From an uncultured Taibaiella sp. (GTDB taxonomy: Bacteria > Bacteroidota > Bacteroidia > Chitinophagales > Chitinophagaceae), in NCBI GenBank assembly GCA_937870855.1, contig CALMWT010000197.1, forward strand, positions 1-47,687: a DNA stretch of 47,687 nt. Reading direction: 5' to 3'. Of this stretch, positions 25,198 to 34,218 are shown piece by piece. The notes under the pieces were generated by a model. It made no database searches. It saw only the letters and a program-made list of their open reading frames with translations, and was not told where the DNA came from. Numbering within the stretch: position 1 is the stretch's first letter; each line of letters begins with the position of its first letter. The position numbers and the translations under genes are program-made.

Positions 25198-26688
25198 TTA
25201 TTTCTGTCTTTTACTTTTTCCCAACTTGCTATTCTTCATGCTATACCCAAAGTATATTATAAATCCGAGGGCAAGCCATATAAATAGCCGCAGCCAATTT
25301 TCCCAACCTAATCCAAATATCATTGTTCCGCAGGCTATAATTCCGAGTATAGGCAGGAATGGCACCAATGGTGTTTTAAATTCTCTTTTTAAATCAGGAT
25401 CTTTTTTTCTAAGTATAATTACAGCAGCACAAACCAACATGAATGCGAAGAGGGTGCCAATACTTGTCATGTGCCCAACTACATCTCCAGGTACAAAGGC
25501 AGCAAATAATCCAACTAAAATTAAAATAACCAAACTGCCCTTGTAGGGTGTTTTAAATTTGGGATGCACCTCTGAAAATACCTTGGGTAATAGACCATCG
25601 CAACTCATGGAATAAAACACACGGCTTTGTCCTAATAACATTACTAATATCACTGATGAAAATCCGGCGAGTATAGCAACCGTTACTGACTTACTAAGCC
25701 AACTGTATGTAGCAGGCATTCCTTCGCGTATGGCGGCTACCACAGAAGCTTCACCACCTTTATTCGGGTCTCTGAAAAATTCTAATGGTGCTAATCCTGT
25801 TAAAACATGGGAAAACAGAATGTACAATACAGTGCAAATTACTAACGAACCTAAAATACCTATGGGCATTGCTTTCTTGGGATTTTTGGTTTCTTGTGCT
25901 GCTGTGCTTACAGCATCGAAACCTATAAAAGCAAAAAACACAGTACCTGCTGCTCCAAGTATCCCCATGATACCGCCAAAATTATAGGTTACCCCCTGAT
26001 GATCTGTATAAGTCGTTGCATCAGGTATATAAGGAGTATGATAAGCTGGATTGATATAACTCCAACCCAAAATGATAATGATGATCACAATCGCTACTTT
26101 AACGATTACTATTATCGTATTGACAAAGCTTGACTCTTGAATGCCTCTTATCAACAAAAGGCTCATGAGGGTTACAATACCTAAAGCTGGCAAATTGATG
26201 ATACCTGATACGCCTTCTAATGAAGTTTGAAAAGGTGAATGACACCATTCATAAGGGATAGGTGCAGTATGCATAACTTCTATAAGAAAATTATTCAGGT
26301 ACTCACTCCAGGCAATACCTACAGTAGCTGCCCCTACGGCATATTCCAATACCAAATCCCAGCCTATGATCCACGCTAGTAACTCGCCCATGGTAGCATA
26401 GGTATAGGTATAAGCGCTTCCAGAAATTGGAATAGAAGAAGATAATTCTGCATAACACAAGCCTGCTAATGCGCAGCCAATAGCGGCTATTAGAAAACCG
26501 ATAGTAACGGAAGGCCCTGCATTTTGAGCAGCTGCGGCTGCAGTTCTTACAAATAAACCAGCACCTATGATTGCCCCAATACCTAACGTGATCAAGCCCA
26601 ATCCTGTAAGTGTTCTTTTCAAACCTTTTTCCGAGTCGGAGGCTTCTTCAAGTAACTGACTTATTGGCTTCCTGATGAATAAACCCAT
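25198..26688 (-). CDS. APC-superfamily amino acid permease
   Basis: A 496-residue inner-membrane transporter with about 12 membrane helices, of the cationic amino acid transporter (CAT/YfnA-like) branch of the APC superfamily. The first helix carries the hallmark GIGAIIGAGLFV, followed by GPSVTIGFLIAAIGCALAGLCYAEL (helix 2) and GSAYTYTYATMGELLAWIIGWDL (helix 3). FFAFIGFDAVSTAAQETKNPKKAMPIGI is the family helix 6 region. The start at 26688 (MGLFIRKPISQLLEEA) matches the family start; the frame extends 11 codons further. Substrates cannot be told; neutral or cationic amino acids are likely. Confidence 0.93.
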   Translation of the reverse strand: MGLFIRKPISQLLEEASDSEKGLKRTLTGLGLITLGIGAIIGAGLFVRTAAAAAQNAGPSVTIGFLIAAIGCALAGLCYAELSSSIPISGSAYTYTYATMGELLAWIIGWDLVLEYAVGAATVGIAWSEYLNNFLIEVMHTAPIPYEWCHSPFQTSLEGVSGIINLPALGIVTLMSLLLIRGIQESSFVNTIIVIVKVAIVIIIIILGWSYINPAYHTPYIPDATTYTDHQGVTYNFGGIMGILGAAGTVFFAFIGFDAVSTAAQETKNPKKAMPIGILGSLVICTVLYILFSHVLTGLAPLEFFRDPNKGGEASVVAAIREGMPATYSWLSKSVTVAILAGFSSVILVMLLGQSRVFYSMSCDGLLPKVFSEVHPKFKTPYKGSLVILILVGLFAAFVPGDVVGHMTSIGTLFAFMLVCAAVIILRKKDPDLKREFKTPLVPFLPILGIIACGTMIFGLGWENWLRLFIWLALGFIIYFGYSMKNSKLGKSKRQK

Positions 26689-26825
26689 AGTGTTTTTAAA
26701 ATGATGGCTAAACCTAAACATAAAATGCGGTTTCTACAAGCAGCATCTATGTTCCTTTTCGCTTGAAAAAATGTTACGAAAAACAAAATCTGCATAGCGC
26801 TTATTTCTGGTTAGTCAATTTGCAG

Positions 26826-26833
26826 TAGGTTTG
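26826..26833 (+). promoter_or_regulatory. -7 box 4 nt from the start of the 26838 gene
   Basis: TAGGTTTG is a perfect TAnnTTTG match, followed by GCGC and then ATG ATG. Transcription would start at or inside the first codons, so the second ATG could be the true start. Confidence 0.45.
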
Positions 26834-26837
26834 GCGC

Positions 26838-27566
26838 ATGATGCGGTGTTTTCTCCCGAAGCTGAATTTTATTTGCGTTCTAACTTTATTTTTTTGTGCC
26901 ACAACCTACGCCCAGCCCGTCTTGCCCGAAGTAATGGCTACAACACAAAAAGGGGTAAATGTGCTTTCCTGGATAAGCCAGTATGATGGCATCAAGTCTA
27001 TAGCGGTGCAAAGAAGCAACGACAGCATTTTCAATTTTACCACTATAGGCTATGTGAAAAATATAAAGAAAGGCACGCAGGCTTTTATTGACGGGCACCC
27101 AAATCCCGGCACTAACTGGTATCGTCTTTACATAGTATTCAGTTCCGACCTTACCTGGTTTAGCAATCGCGTAAAACTATTTGTTGACAGTGCGCAACTT
27201 ATGAAACAAGGGGTATTGCCACCCAATGATTCTTTGCAAAAAATTGTAACTACACTCACATTAGGAGATGGAACAATTCCCGATCCGTCTGAGATTAACG
27301 CCTACACTTATATTCGATCGCAGTACGTGTTTACCAATCCATTTACAGGACACATAAATGTGGAGTTGCCTGATAGTAACGATAAAAAGTCTGCGTTTTC
27401 ACTGGTCTTTTTTGACGACAAAAACAGGCAGGTGCTGGAAGTGCCAAAGATCGCTGAGCAAAACGTGATCATTGATAAAAGAAATTTTCAGCGAAAAGGG
27501 ATTTACAAATTTGAAATGAAGAAAAATCAAAGCTTGCTGGAAACAGGTTACATAACCATCTACTGA
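26838..27566 (+). CDS. Secreted protein with degenerate T9SS-like C-terminus
   Basis: A 242-residue protein with a signal peptide (about residues 1-25, ending ATTYAQP) and an FN3-like region (about 30-120: VNVLSWISQYDGIKSIAVQRSND...NWYRLYIV). The last 80 residues follow the outline of a T9SS sorting domain: YVFTNPFTGHINVELPD, SLVFFDDKNRQVLEV, then KGIYKFEMKK and a terminal GYITIY. The PNP motif is changed to TNP. Function is unknown; it is probably exported to the cell surface. Confidence 0.75.
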   Translation: MMRCFLPKLNFICVLTLFFCATTYAQPVLPEVMATTQKGVNVLSWISQYDGIKSIAVQRSNDSIFNFTTIGYVKNIKKGTQAFIDGHPNPGTNWYRLYIVFSSDLTWFSNRVKLFVDSAQLMKQGVLPPNDSLQKIVTTLTLGDGTIPDPSEINAYTYIRSQYVFTNPFTGHINVELPDSNDKKSAFSLVFFDDKNRQVLEVPKIAEQNVIIDKRNFQRKGIYKFEMKKNQSLLETGYITIY

Positions 27567-27674
27567 TTTTCATTTTTCTTTCTACTGATTTCTACCTGAA
27601 GCATTTTTGATTTTTTGGGAGGCACTTTGTTTTGAAGCTGACAATTTTTATTTTCAAAACAAAATACCCACAAA

Positions 27675-28133
27675 ATGCAATTGAGTGTTTCGCCTGTTGA
27701 GGACCTCCGAGAGCACAATATTTATGCGCTGAGTTTGCTAAATGTTTATCTGCTGCTGCTGGAAGGAGAAATGCTGCCTGGTTATCATCTTCCTGAGTTT
27801 TTGAAACGAATCTCCGTCCGTATGCTCATGGCGAAAATGGAATCATCTAAAAAAGCGGAAGAGTTAAACTTAAACCACGATGAGTTAAAGACAATTTATG
27901 CCGCGTATATACTCGGAAATAAATTGCTAACAAGTAGTAGGGGCGAATACCTGAGCGGAATGATACTACAACAAATACCTGCCGGACATGAGCTTAAAGA
28001 TCCTGGACGTTTTCAAAGTACCATGATTACTAACAATGCTGCTCTTGCAAAGTTTACAGACGATCAATTCGCAGAAAATTTTGAAATTTTTTCTGAATGG
28101 AAAATAAACCTTGAAGGTTTTGTAGTGGAGTGA
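27675..28133 (+). CDS. Hypothetical protein
   Basis: A 152-residue protein without signal peptide or membrane helix. It looks helical (NIYALSLLNVYLLLLEGEMLPGYHLPEFLKRISVRMLMAKMESSKKAEELN-type composition, about residues 15-65). Its ATG at 27675 follows A/T-rich DNA 108 bp after the upstream secreted protein gene. It converges on trmN6 with a 17-bp gap. No family is recognised; the clean codon structure and lack of overlap support it as a gene. Confidence 0.65.
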   Translation: MQLSVSPVEDLREHNIYALSLLNVYLLLLEGEMLPGYHLPEFLKRISVRMLMAKMESSKKAEELNLNHDELKTIYAAYILGNKLLTSSRGEYLSGMILQQIPAGHELKDPGRFQSTMITNNAALAKFTDDQFAENFEIFSEWKINLEGFVVE

Positions 28134-28150
28134 GATGGGAAATTAACCAC

Positions 28151-28864
28151 CTAAAGTTTCAGATAAAAAGGTTTCAGCAAATGCGTGAACTCCGGTGTGT
28201 ATTCGTTTGTGCTATTGCGGATAATTAAGTCTTCAGTCAGTTCCATATTTGTTGGAGAGGAGCTACACAAACTGATTACACGGTTGGGTTTTTCTTTGAC
28301 TCTGGGAACAATATTTAGCTCGTGAAAAATCTGCCAGTTGTTAGCCTCAAGCAGTTTGCTCCACTCCTTATGTTCCATAGCAGGAAGTAACACTGATGCA
28401 TAGCCCGTTGGGCTGAGTGATTGTACTATTGCGTGAAATAAATCTTTGAACAACAAATTAATTGTGTGTTTTGCAACATTTCGTTTCTCGTTGTTGCCTA
28501 AAAGACTGTTTACAAAAAAGGGAGGATTGCAGATGACGAGGTCATACTTTTTCTCAAACTTGTATTGTCGCACATCTGCTTCTATAATGTTTAATCGCTT
28601 ACCCCATTCAGATTGCTCAAAATTTTGTTGTGCCTGGCGAGCTGAATTGGTGTCAAGCTCTATTGCGTCAATGTGCGCGGTTTTATTTCGTTGCGCCATC
28701 ATCAAAGAAAGCAATCCGGTACCTGCACCAATATCCAGTATGTTTTTTATTTCCGATGAAACAGGTGTCCACGCGCCTTGTATGCAAGCATCTGTTGACA
28801 CCTTCATAGCGCAGTGTTCCTGATCTACTCTGAATTGCTTGAACTGAAAATAACTATTGCTCAT
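28151..28864 (-). CDS. trmN6: tRNA1(Val) (adenine37-N6)-methyltransferase
   Basis: A 237-residue class I SAM-dependent methyltransferase of the YfiC/TrmN6 type, which modifies A37 of tRNA1(Val). Motif I is ILDIGAGTGLLSLMMAQ (about residues 41-57) and the adenine-N6 catalytic motif is LVICNPPFFVNS (about 108-119). The N-terminal FQFKQFRVDQEHCAMKVSTDACIQGAW is family-typical. Its ATG overlaps the tsaD stop codon by one base (TAATG), so translation is likely coupled. Both genes act on tRNA position 37. Confidence 0.9.
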   Translation of the reverse strand: MSNSYFQFKQFRVDQEHCAMKVSTDACIQGAWTPVSSEIKNILDIGAGTGLLSLMMAQRNKTAHIDAIELDTNSARQAQQNFEQSEWGKRLNIIEADVRQYKFEKKYDLVICNPPFFVNSLLGNNEKRNVAKHTINLLFKDLFHAIVQSLSPTGYASVLLPAMEHKEWSKLLEANNWQIFHELNIVPRVKEKPNRVISLCSSSPTNMELTEDLIIRNSTNEYTPEFTHLLKPFYLKL

Positions 28865-29868
28865 TACCAGCTTGCTCTTGCAGACGGACTTACAGTCAAA
28901 TCATCAAATTCACCCTTCAGGTATTTATGATATCCTGTGATACCTATCATTGCCGCATTGTCGGTGCAATATTCAAACTGCGGAATGTACGTTTTCCAGC
29001 CCTTGCGCATACCGGTTTCCATAAGTGCAATTCTCAATCCACTATTGGCAGACACGCCACCGGCTATACCGATGTGATTTATGTTCATTTCCTCTGCTGC
29101 TTTTTCCAGTTTCTTCATCAGCATTTTTATAATCGTGTATTGAACTGAAGCGCAGATGTCATTTATATTTTTCTGAACAAAATCGAGATCGTTCTTTTTT
29201 TCTTTCTGAAGAAAATATAACACCGCCGTTTTAATTCCACTGAAACTGAAATCGTAACCTTTCATTTCTGATACCGGAAAATTGAAACGTTTGGGGTCTC
29301 CCTGCTGTGCAAGTTTATCCACAACCGGCCCGCCGGGATAAGGCAAGCCAAGCATCTTCGCAGTTTTATCGAAAGCTTCACCTGCGGCATCATCTATGGT
29401 TTCGCCCAGCACTTCCATGTCAAGATAATCTTTGCACAAAACCACTTGTGTATGCCCACCTGAAACCGTCAAACACAGAAACGGAAATTCGGGTTTTGGA
29501 TCTTCAATAAAATGCGCAAGAACATGAGCCTGCATGTGGTGTACTGCAATCAATGGAATATTAAGCGCCTGCGCATAACCCTTAGCAAAACATGCGCCCA
29601 CCATTAAAGAACCGATAAGACCAGGTGCCTGCGTAAATGCAACCGCATGGATCTCTTGTCGCAACACCCCTGCATTTTTCAATGCTACATGTACTACCGG
29701 AACTATGTTTTGCATGTGCGCTCTTGAAGCCATTTCAGGAACTACACCGCCATATTGTTCATGAACTTTTTGGGTAGCTATAAGATTGCTCAACACTACC
29801 CCATCACGGATAACGGCTGCGCTTGTTTCATCACAGGAAGATTCTATAGCAAGAATGTTTACAGACAT
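28864..29868 (-). CDS. tsaD: tRNA N6-threonylcarbamoyladenosine transferase TsaD
   Basis: TsaD transfers the threonylcarbamoyl group to A37 of ANN-decoding tRNAs. The 334 residues carry ILAIESSCDETSAAV at the start, the metal-binding pair H111 and H115 in AVHHMQAHVLAH, LTVSGGHTQ, GEAFDKTAKMLGLPYPGG, and GGVSANSGLR near the C-terminus. The start at 29868 is chosen over 29892, because the family begins MxVxILAIESS and a TATCTTTG -7 box (complement of 29875-29882) ends 6 nt before it and overlaps the longer frame. It is followed by trmN6 with a 1-nt overlap. Confidence 0.97.
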   Translation of the reverse strand: MSVNILAIESSCDETSAAVIRDGVVLSNLIATQKVHEQYGGVVPEMASRAHMQNIVPVVHVALKNAGVLRQEIHAVAFTQAPGLIGSLMVGACFAKGYAQALNIPLIAVHHMQAHVLAHFIEDPKPEFPFLCLTVSGGHTQVVLCKDYLDMEVLGETIDDAAGEAFDKTAKMLGLPYPGGPVVDKLAQQGDPKRFNFPVSEMKGYDFSFSGIKTAVLYFLQKEKKNDLDFVQKNINDICASVQYTIIKMLMKKLEKAAEEMNINHIGIAGGVSANSGLRIALMETGMRKGWKTYIPQFEYCTDNAAMIGITGYHKYLKGEFDDLTVSPSARASW

Positions 29869-29874
29869 GGAGCG

Positions 29875-29882
29875 CAAAGATA
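29875..29882 (-). promoter_or_regulatory. -7 box of tsaD, 6 nt from the start codon
   Basis: TATCTTTG on the minus strand, then CGCTCC, then ATG. This is a perfect TAnnTTTG box with room for almost no leader. Confidence 0.5.
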
Positions 29883-29948
29883 GTTGGCTCATGACTTTGA
29901 ATGTGCTAATCTTCTGTTTAGTAAACTTGGAAAAAGTAAAGAGTCGTT

Positions 29949-30167
29949 ATGGAAAATGCACTCAAGGAAATTTTGAAGGAAAACACTGAAAAAAAGATTG
30001 AAGCAGTTCAGGCAATATGGAATAGCATTGATGAAGACACTATGCCTGCAACCGAAGAAGAAGTAAGGATTGCAAGAGAGCGCTACGAGGAATATCTGAA
30101 AAATCCCTCACAGATAATAGCATGGGAAGATGCGAAGCAAAAACTAATGAAGAAGTATGGCTTTTGA
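29949..30167 (+). CDS. Antitoxin of a type II toxin-antitoxin pair
   Basis: A 72-residue protein of the addiction-module antitoxin type found with RelE/ParE toxins. The family pattern is an N-terminal helix with ...EAVQAIWNSIDED, an acidic middle (ATEEEVRIARERYEEYLKNP), and a C-terminal W-x-D/E-A toxin-wrapping segment (IIAWEDAKQKLMKKYGF). It should neutralise the toxin encoded next to it and repress the operon. Its last 11 bases overlap the toxin start, a common arrangement for such pairs. Confidence 0.85.
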   Translation: MENALKEILKENTEKKIEAVQAIWNSIDEDTMPATEEEVRIARERYEEYLKNPSQIIAWEDAKQKLMKKYGF

Positions 30168-30453
30168 AATTGCAATTCAGCCAATTGCTCTTATTGATGT
30201 TGACGAAACTGTATCACGGTATGAAAGTGAACTTAAAGGTTTAGGAAATAAATTTCTTCAATCACTTTCCTCAACGCTGGAAAAAATAAAAACCAATCCT
30301 TACCTATACACATCCATAACCAATGAGGTAAGAAGAGCGCTAGTAAAAAATTTTCCTTACAAAGTTTTGTTCACAATTGAAGCTGAAACAGTTATTGTGG
30401 CAGTAGTGCATTTCGGAAGAAGCAAAAGATACCTTAGTCGTCGAATGAAATAG
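30157..30453 (+). CDS. ParE/RelE-family toxin
   Basis: A 98-residue RelE/ParE-superfamily toxin. Family features are IDVDETVSRYESELKGLGNKFLQSLSSTLEKIKTNPYLY in the N-terminal helices, the strand VRRALVKNFPYKVLFTIEAETVIVAVVHFGR, and the C-terminal basic tail SKRYLSRRMK. ParE members poison gyrase and RelE members cut mRNA; sequence alone does not decide, though the FPYKVLFTIE strand is more ParE-like. It overlaps the antitoxin gene by 11 bp. Confidence 0.85.
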   Translation: MAFEIAIQPIALIDVDETVSRYESELKGLGNKFLQSLSSTLEKIKTNPYLYTSITNEVRRALVKNFPYKVLFTIEAETVIVAVVHFGRSKRYLSRRMK

Positions 30454-30492
30454 CTCATCGCAGCCGAGCATTTATCAATAAAGTTTTTCTAC

Positions 30493-30500
30493 TACATTTG
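30493..30500 (+). promoter_or_regulatory. Possible -7 box of the MATE gene
   Basis: TACATTTG is a perfect TAnnTTTG match. It would give a leader of about 113 nt, which contains the hairpin CGGCA-GTTGC-TGCCG (about 30549-30563). No known riboswitch pattern is recognised in the leader. Confidence 0.4.
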
Positions 30501-30619
30501 CGCCCTTCTTTTTGCCTATGATTCTTTAATCCTTCTTCTCTTGTCTTCGGCAGTTGCTGCCGATGGTTCGGGTACTCCGTTCTCTTTATTTATGCATTTA
30601 ACCGCCAAACATTTTTACA

Positions 30620-32035
30620 ATGACGCAACGTGCTGTTCAGCCGTATCGCCTGAAGAATATCCTTCGATTATTTAAAATTGCCGTGACCGGCGAAGAAAAA
30701 GAATTTACTACCGGCAGTATCAATCGTGCAATTTTCATGTTGTCCATTCCCATGATTTTGGAAATGGTGATGGAGTCTTTGTTTGCAGTAGTGGACGTTT
30801 TCTTTGTGGGCAAACTTGGAGTCGATGCTGTCGCTACTGTGGGACTTACTGAGTCAATGCTTACCATTATTTATTCTGTAGGCATCGGACTAAGTATGGC
30901 TGCTACTGCGGTAGTAGCGCGGCGTGTGGGAGAAAAAAATGCAGATGCCGCTGCACATACCGGTATGCAAGCTATTTATCTGGCAATCGGCATTTCATTA
31001 GCCGTCTCGGTTGCTGGGATGTTTTTCGCAAAAGACTTGCTGCGATTAATGGGCGCACATGAGGAGCTTATTGAAAAAAACTACCGTTATACGCAGATCA
31101 TGCTGGGAAGTAATTTCGTCATCATGCTGTTGTTTATGATCAACGGTATTTTTCGCGGCGCAGGCGATGCGTCTGTGGCAATGCGTTCCTTATGGCTGGC
31201 AAACATTCTCAACATTATACTTTGCCCCACACTTATTAATGGCTTGGGACCCATCCCTGCATTTGGGTTAACCGGCGCTGCACTGGCAACTACTATTGGT
31301 CGTGGATGTGGTGTGCTCTACCAATTGTATTTTTTGTTCAAAGGGAGTGGCATTCTTCAAATAAGGCGCAGACATACAAACATAGACTTACCAATTATTG
31401 GCAGTTTGCTGAAAATAGGGTTTGGTGGCACAGCCCAATTTCTCATTGCTTCTGCAAGTTGGATTTTTCTGGTACGAATCCTTTCAAACTTTGGAAGCAA
31501 TGCACTGGCGGGCTACACCATTGCCATAAGAGTAATCATATTTGCACTGCTCCCTGCCTGGGGCATGGCAAATGCTGCTGCTACACTTGTGGGGCAAAAT
31601 CTCGGAGCACAGCAACCGGAACGTGCAGAAAAATCGGTGTGGAAAGCAGGCTTTTACAACATGATATTTTTGGGAGCTATTACGGTAATATTCTTTTTTG
31701 GTGCCCATTGGATTATTGGCTTTTTCAACAATTCCCCTGAAGTGGTGGAATATGGCACTTTGTGTTTGCGGATTGTGTGCCTGGGTTATGTGTTCTATTC
31801 TTACGGCATGGTTATCTCTCAATCCTTCAATGGTGCAGGCGATACCCGCACGCCAACAATTCTCAACCTGTTTGGTTTTTGGTTGTTTCAAATACCGCTT
31901 GCGTATGTGCTTGCCATTACGCTGAACTTTGGTGCGCACGGAGTGTTCTGGGCTATTTCTATTGCGGAAAGCTGCATTGCCATCGCTGCTATTTTGCTTT
32001 TTAGAAGAGGCACATGGAAGACCGTAAAAGTATAG
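30620..32035 (+). CDS. MATE-family efflux transporter
   Basis: A 471-residue multidrug/toxin extrusion transporter with 12 expected membrane helices in two homologous halves. Helix 1 has AIFMLSIPMILEMVMESLFAVVDVFFVGKLGVDAVATVGL, and the second half repeats this around ILSNFGSNALAGYTIAIRV. The GIFRGAGDA and SFNGAGDTRTPTILN motifs are the paired internal repeats. It exports cationic compounds using Na+ or H+; the substrate is unknown. It stands alone, downstream of the toxin-antitoxin pair. Confidence 0.93.
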   Translation: MTQRAVQPYRLKNILRLFKIAVTGEEKEFTTGSINRAIFMLSIPMILEMVMESLFAVVDVFFVGKLGVDAVATVGLTESMLTIIYSVGIGLSMAATAVVARRVGEKNADAAAHTGMQAIYLAIGISLAVSVAGMFFAKDLLRLMGAHEELIEKNYRYTQIMLGSNFVIMLLFMINGIFRGAGDASVAMRSLWLANILNIILCPTLINGLGPIPAFGLTGAALATTIGRGCGVLYQLYFLFKGSGILQIRRRHTNIDLPIIGSLLKIGFGGTAQFLIASASWIFLVRILSNFGSNALAGYTIAIRVIIFALLPAWGMANAAATLVGQNLGAQQPERAEKSVWKAGFYNMIFLGAITVIFFFGAHWIIGFFNNSPEVVEYGTLCLRIVCLGYVFYSYGMVISQSFNGAGDTRTPTILNLFGFWLFQIPLAYVLAITLNFGAHGVFWAISIAESCIAIAAILLFRRGTWKTVKV

Positions 32036-32087
32036 CGAACAGAGCCGGTGTTAAACGACCTTAACACGATAGTAAAGTGATTTGGTT

Positions 32088-32095
32088 TACCTTCG
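32088..32095 (+). promoter_or_regulatory. Possible -7 box of the desaturase gene
   Basis: TACCTTCG is one base off TAnnTTTG and ends 22 nt before the GTG start at 32118. Confidence 0.3.
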
Positions 32096-32117
32096 GGAAT
32101 AATTTATCATTTAGAAA

Positions 32118-33218
32118 GTGCAACAAAAAAAAGCTTTAGTAAAGTTCGCTCCCAAAGGCGAAGACAGTTTTTACGATACCGTTCGGCAAAGAGTTGAGGA
32201 TTATTTCAAAACAAACAATATTTCAAAATACGCCAATCGCGCTATGATGTTGAAGACTATCGTGATGATATCTTTATACTTCGTGCCCTACCTGGCAGTG
32301 GTCACAGGACTTGTTGCAACACCTTTATGGCTTTTTTATGGCGCATGGATATTGATGGGTTTAGGAATCGTGGGCATCGGTACTTCTGTAATGCACGATA
32401 GCAATCACGGTTCTTATTCCAATAAGCAATACATCAATGGTTTTCTTGGAAGTTTGCTGAATATACTCGGCGGTTATTCGCGCAACTGGCGCATACAGCA
32501 CAATATTTTGCACCATACTTACACTAATCTTGACGGGCTTGACGAGGATATAGAAGCAGGTGTATTGTTGCGTATGTCACCACACAAACCCAGACATAAT
32601 TTCCATCGCTTTCAGCATGTTTACGCCTGGTTTCTTTATATGCTCATGAATCTTTTTTGGGTTACAGTAAAAGACTTTCGTCAGTTGGGGCGCTACGATA
32701 AAGAAGGTTTGTTGAAAAAGGAGAAAGTTACTTTGCGCCAGGCTGTATTAGAATTGAGTTTGCTTAAGGTAATTTATGTTGCTTATATCATTGTACTGCC
32801 GCTTATGTTTAGTGGTGTTGCATGGTATCATGTGGTTTTAGGTTTTGTAGGGATGCACATGATGGCGGGTTTGGGTCTTGCCTGTATTTTTCAGCCTGCA
32901 CACGTTATGGAAACCTCTACCTATCCAGAGCCTACTCCCGCACGAAAAGTAGAAGATACCTGGGCGGTTCATCAGGTATTGAACACTACCAATTTTGCTC
33001 CTGATAGCAGCGTTACTGCATGGTTTATTGGCGGTTTAAATTATCAGATTGAGCACCACTTGTTCCCGCAAATCTGCCATATTCATTATCCCAAGATTGC
33101 GCCGATAGTAGAAAAAACCGCGCAGGAATTTAATATTCCTTACAACGTCCAGAAAACGTTTGCTCACGCTCTGTTAGAGCATAGACGTATGCTAAAGATA
33201 TTGGGCAGAACTTCCTGA
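32118..33218 (+). CDS. Fatty acid desaturase (front-end/acyl-CoA type)
   Basis: A 366-residue integral-membrane di-iron desaturase. The three histidine boxes are HDSNH (residues 93-97), HNILHH (128-133) and QIEHH (310-314). The Gln at the start of box 3 is typical of front-end (delta-5/6-like, linoleoyl-CoA) desaturases, here without a fused cytochrome b5 domain. Two pairs of membrane helices lie at about 46-85 and 215-260. It probably introduces double bonds into acyl chains for membrane fluidity; position specificity is unknown. The start codon is GTG. A terminator follows. Confidence 0.92.
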   Translation: MQQKKALVKFAPKGEDSFYDTVRQRVEDYFKTNNISKYANRAMMLKTIVMISLYFVPYLAVVTGLVATPLWLFYGAWILMGLGIVGIGTSVMHDSNHGSYSNKQYINGFLGSLLNILGGYSRNWRIQHNILHHTYTNLDGLDEDIEAGVLLRMSPHKPRHNFHRFQHVYAWFLYMLMNLFWVTVKDFRQLGRYDKEGLLKKEKVTLRQAVLELSLLKVIYVAYIIVLPLMFSGVAWYHVVLGFVGMHMMAGLGLACIFQPAHVMETSTYPEPTPARKVEDTWAVHQVLNTTNFAPDSSVTAWFIGGLNYQIEHHLFPQICHIHYPKIAPIVEKTAQEFNIPYNVQKTFAHALLEHRRMLKILGRTS

Positions 33219-33249
33219 AACTTTTTCCTTCAATAAAACTGCTTACACA

Positions 33250-33275
33250 ATTAAGAGCCTTGCGAGGCTCTTAAT
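33250..33275 (+). terminator. Terminator after the desaturase gene
   Basis: ATTAAGAGCCT (33250-33260) pairs with AGGCTCTTAAT (33265-33275), an 11-bp perfect stem with loop TGCG, followed by ATTTTCTCTC. It also lies between this gene and the convergent hydrolase gene. Confidence 0.85.
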
Positions 33276-33321
33276 ATTTTCTCTCAGACTTGTGTATCGC
33301 TACAGACCTTCGAAGCCACAA

Positions 33322-34182
33322 TTATTTTAGAAAGCTGGTAATAAGTTTGTTTACTTTCTCCGCCATTTCCCACTGCACAAAATGTCCGCAACTGGGCAAT
33401 AAGTGAAGTTGCGAATTTGGAATTTTGGCTGCGCCGTCTGTTGCTATTTTTCGGGTGGTGGTAGGGTGAAGTGCTCGCGAGGGAATAAAGGCATCCCGCT
33501 CTCCAAAAACAATAAGGGTGGGTTGTGCAATAAGATGCAAACTGTTATAAACCGGTTCGTGCAGCATTCCGTGTATGCAGGCATTTATCATCCGACGATA
33601 TTCCGTAGTGGGGTATTTGCTTAAAAGGGCGATAAGGTCATTTATCATTGTATCTGCCTGCTGGGTTGACTGATAAAAACTACTACGAATTGATTTGGTC
33701 AGGCTATTTTCTTCGGAAGAAAAATAATCGAAAAGACTGATTGAGGTTTGGTACATCGTGGCCTCCCAGGGAGTAAAAACTTCAAATCCGGCTGGGGCAC
33801 ACAGCACCAATGCCTCGGCTATATGCGGATGATTCAGCACCGTGGTAATTGCAATTTGCCCACCCATAGAGTGTCCTGCCAATACCAGATTTTCCAGACG
33901 TAAAGCCTCGATAAACTCAACAATTACTGTGGAGAAATAATTGATGCCGTAAGGAAAATTTCCGCGTTCGGATAGTCCATTGCCCGGCAAGTCTATAGCA
34001 ATGCAGCGAAAGTCTTTTCTGAGATGTTCAAAATTCTGTTTCCATCCCAGCGCATAGTTGGCAAGCCCGTGAATAAACAGAATTGTTTTCTTTCCCTTCC
34101 CCTCATCTATGTAATTGATCTTTCCGCTGGATTTGAGTTTGACTGATGCGGTATTGTATGGGTACTTAAAGCCTTGTATCAT
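33322..34182 (-). CDS. Alpha/beta-fold hydrolase
   Basis: A 286-residue alpha/beta hydrolase. The oxyanion-hole motif is FIHGLANYALGW, the nucleophile elbow is AGHSMGGQ with S105, the acid is probably D230 in VFGERDAFIP, and H267 sits in SCGHFVQWE. There is no signal peptide. The substrate is unknown; the fold covers esterases, lipases and C-C hydrolases. It is transcribed alone, convergent with the desaturase. A TACTTTCG -7-like box (complement of 34197-34204) ends 14 nt before the ATG. Confidence 0.9.
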   Translation of the reverse strand: MIQGFKYPYNTASVKLKSSGKINYIDEGKGKKTILFIHGLANYALGWKQNFEHLRKDFRCIAIDLPGNGLSERGNFPYGINYFSTVIVEFIEALRLENLVLAGHSMGGQIAITTVLNHPHIAEALVLCAPAGFEVFTPWEATMYQTSISLFDYFSSEENSLTKSIRSSFYQSTQQADTMINDLIALLSKYPTTEYRRMINACIHGMLHEPVYNSLHLIAQPTLIVFGERDAFIPSRALHPTTTRKIATDGAAKIPNSQLHLLPSCGHFVQWEMAEKVNKLITSFLK

Positions 34183-34218
34183 GTAGTATAACTAAGCGAA
34201 AGTAGGACAATGTAAGTT

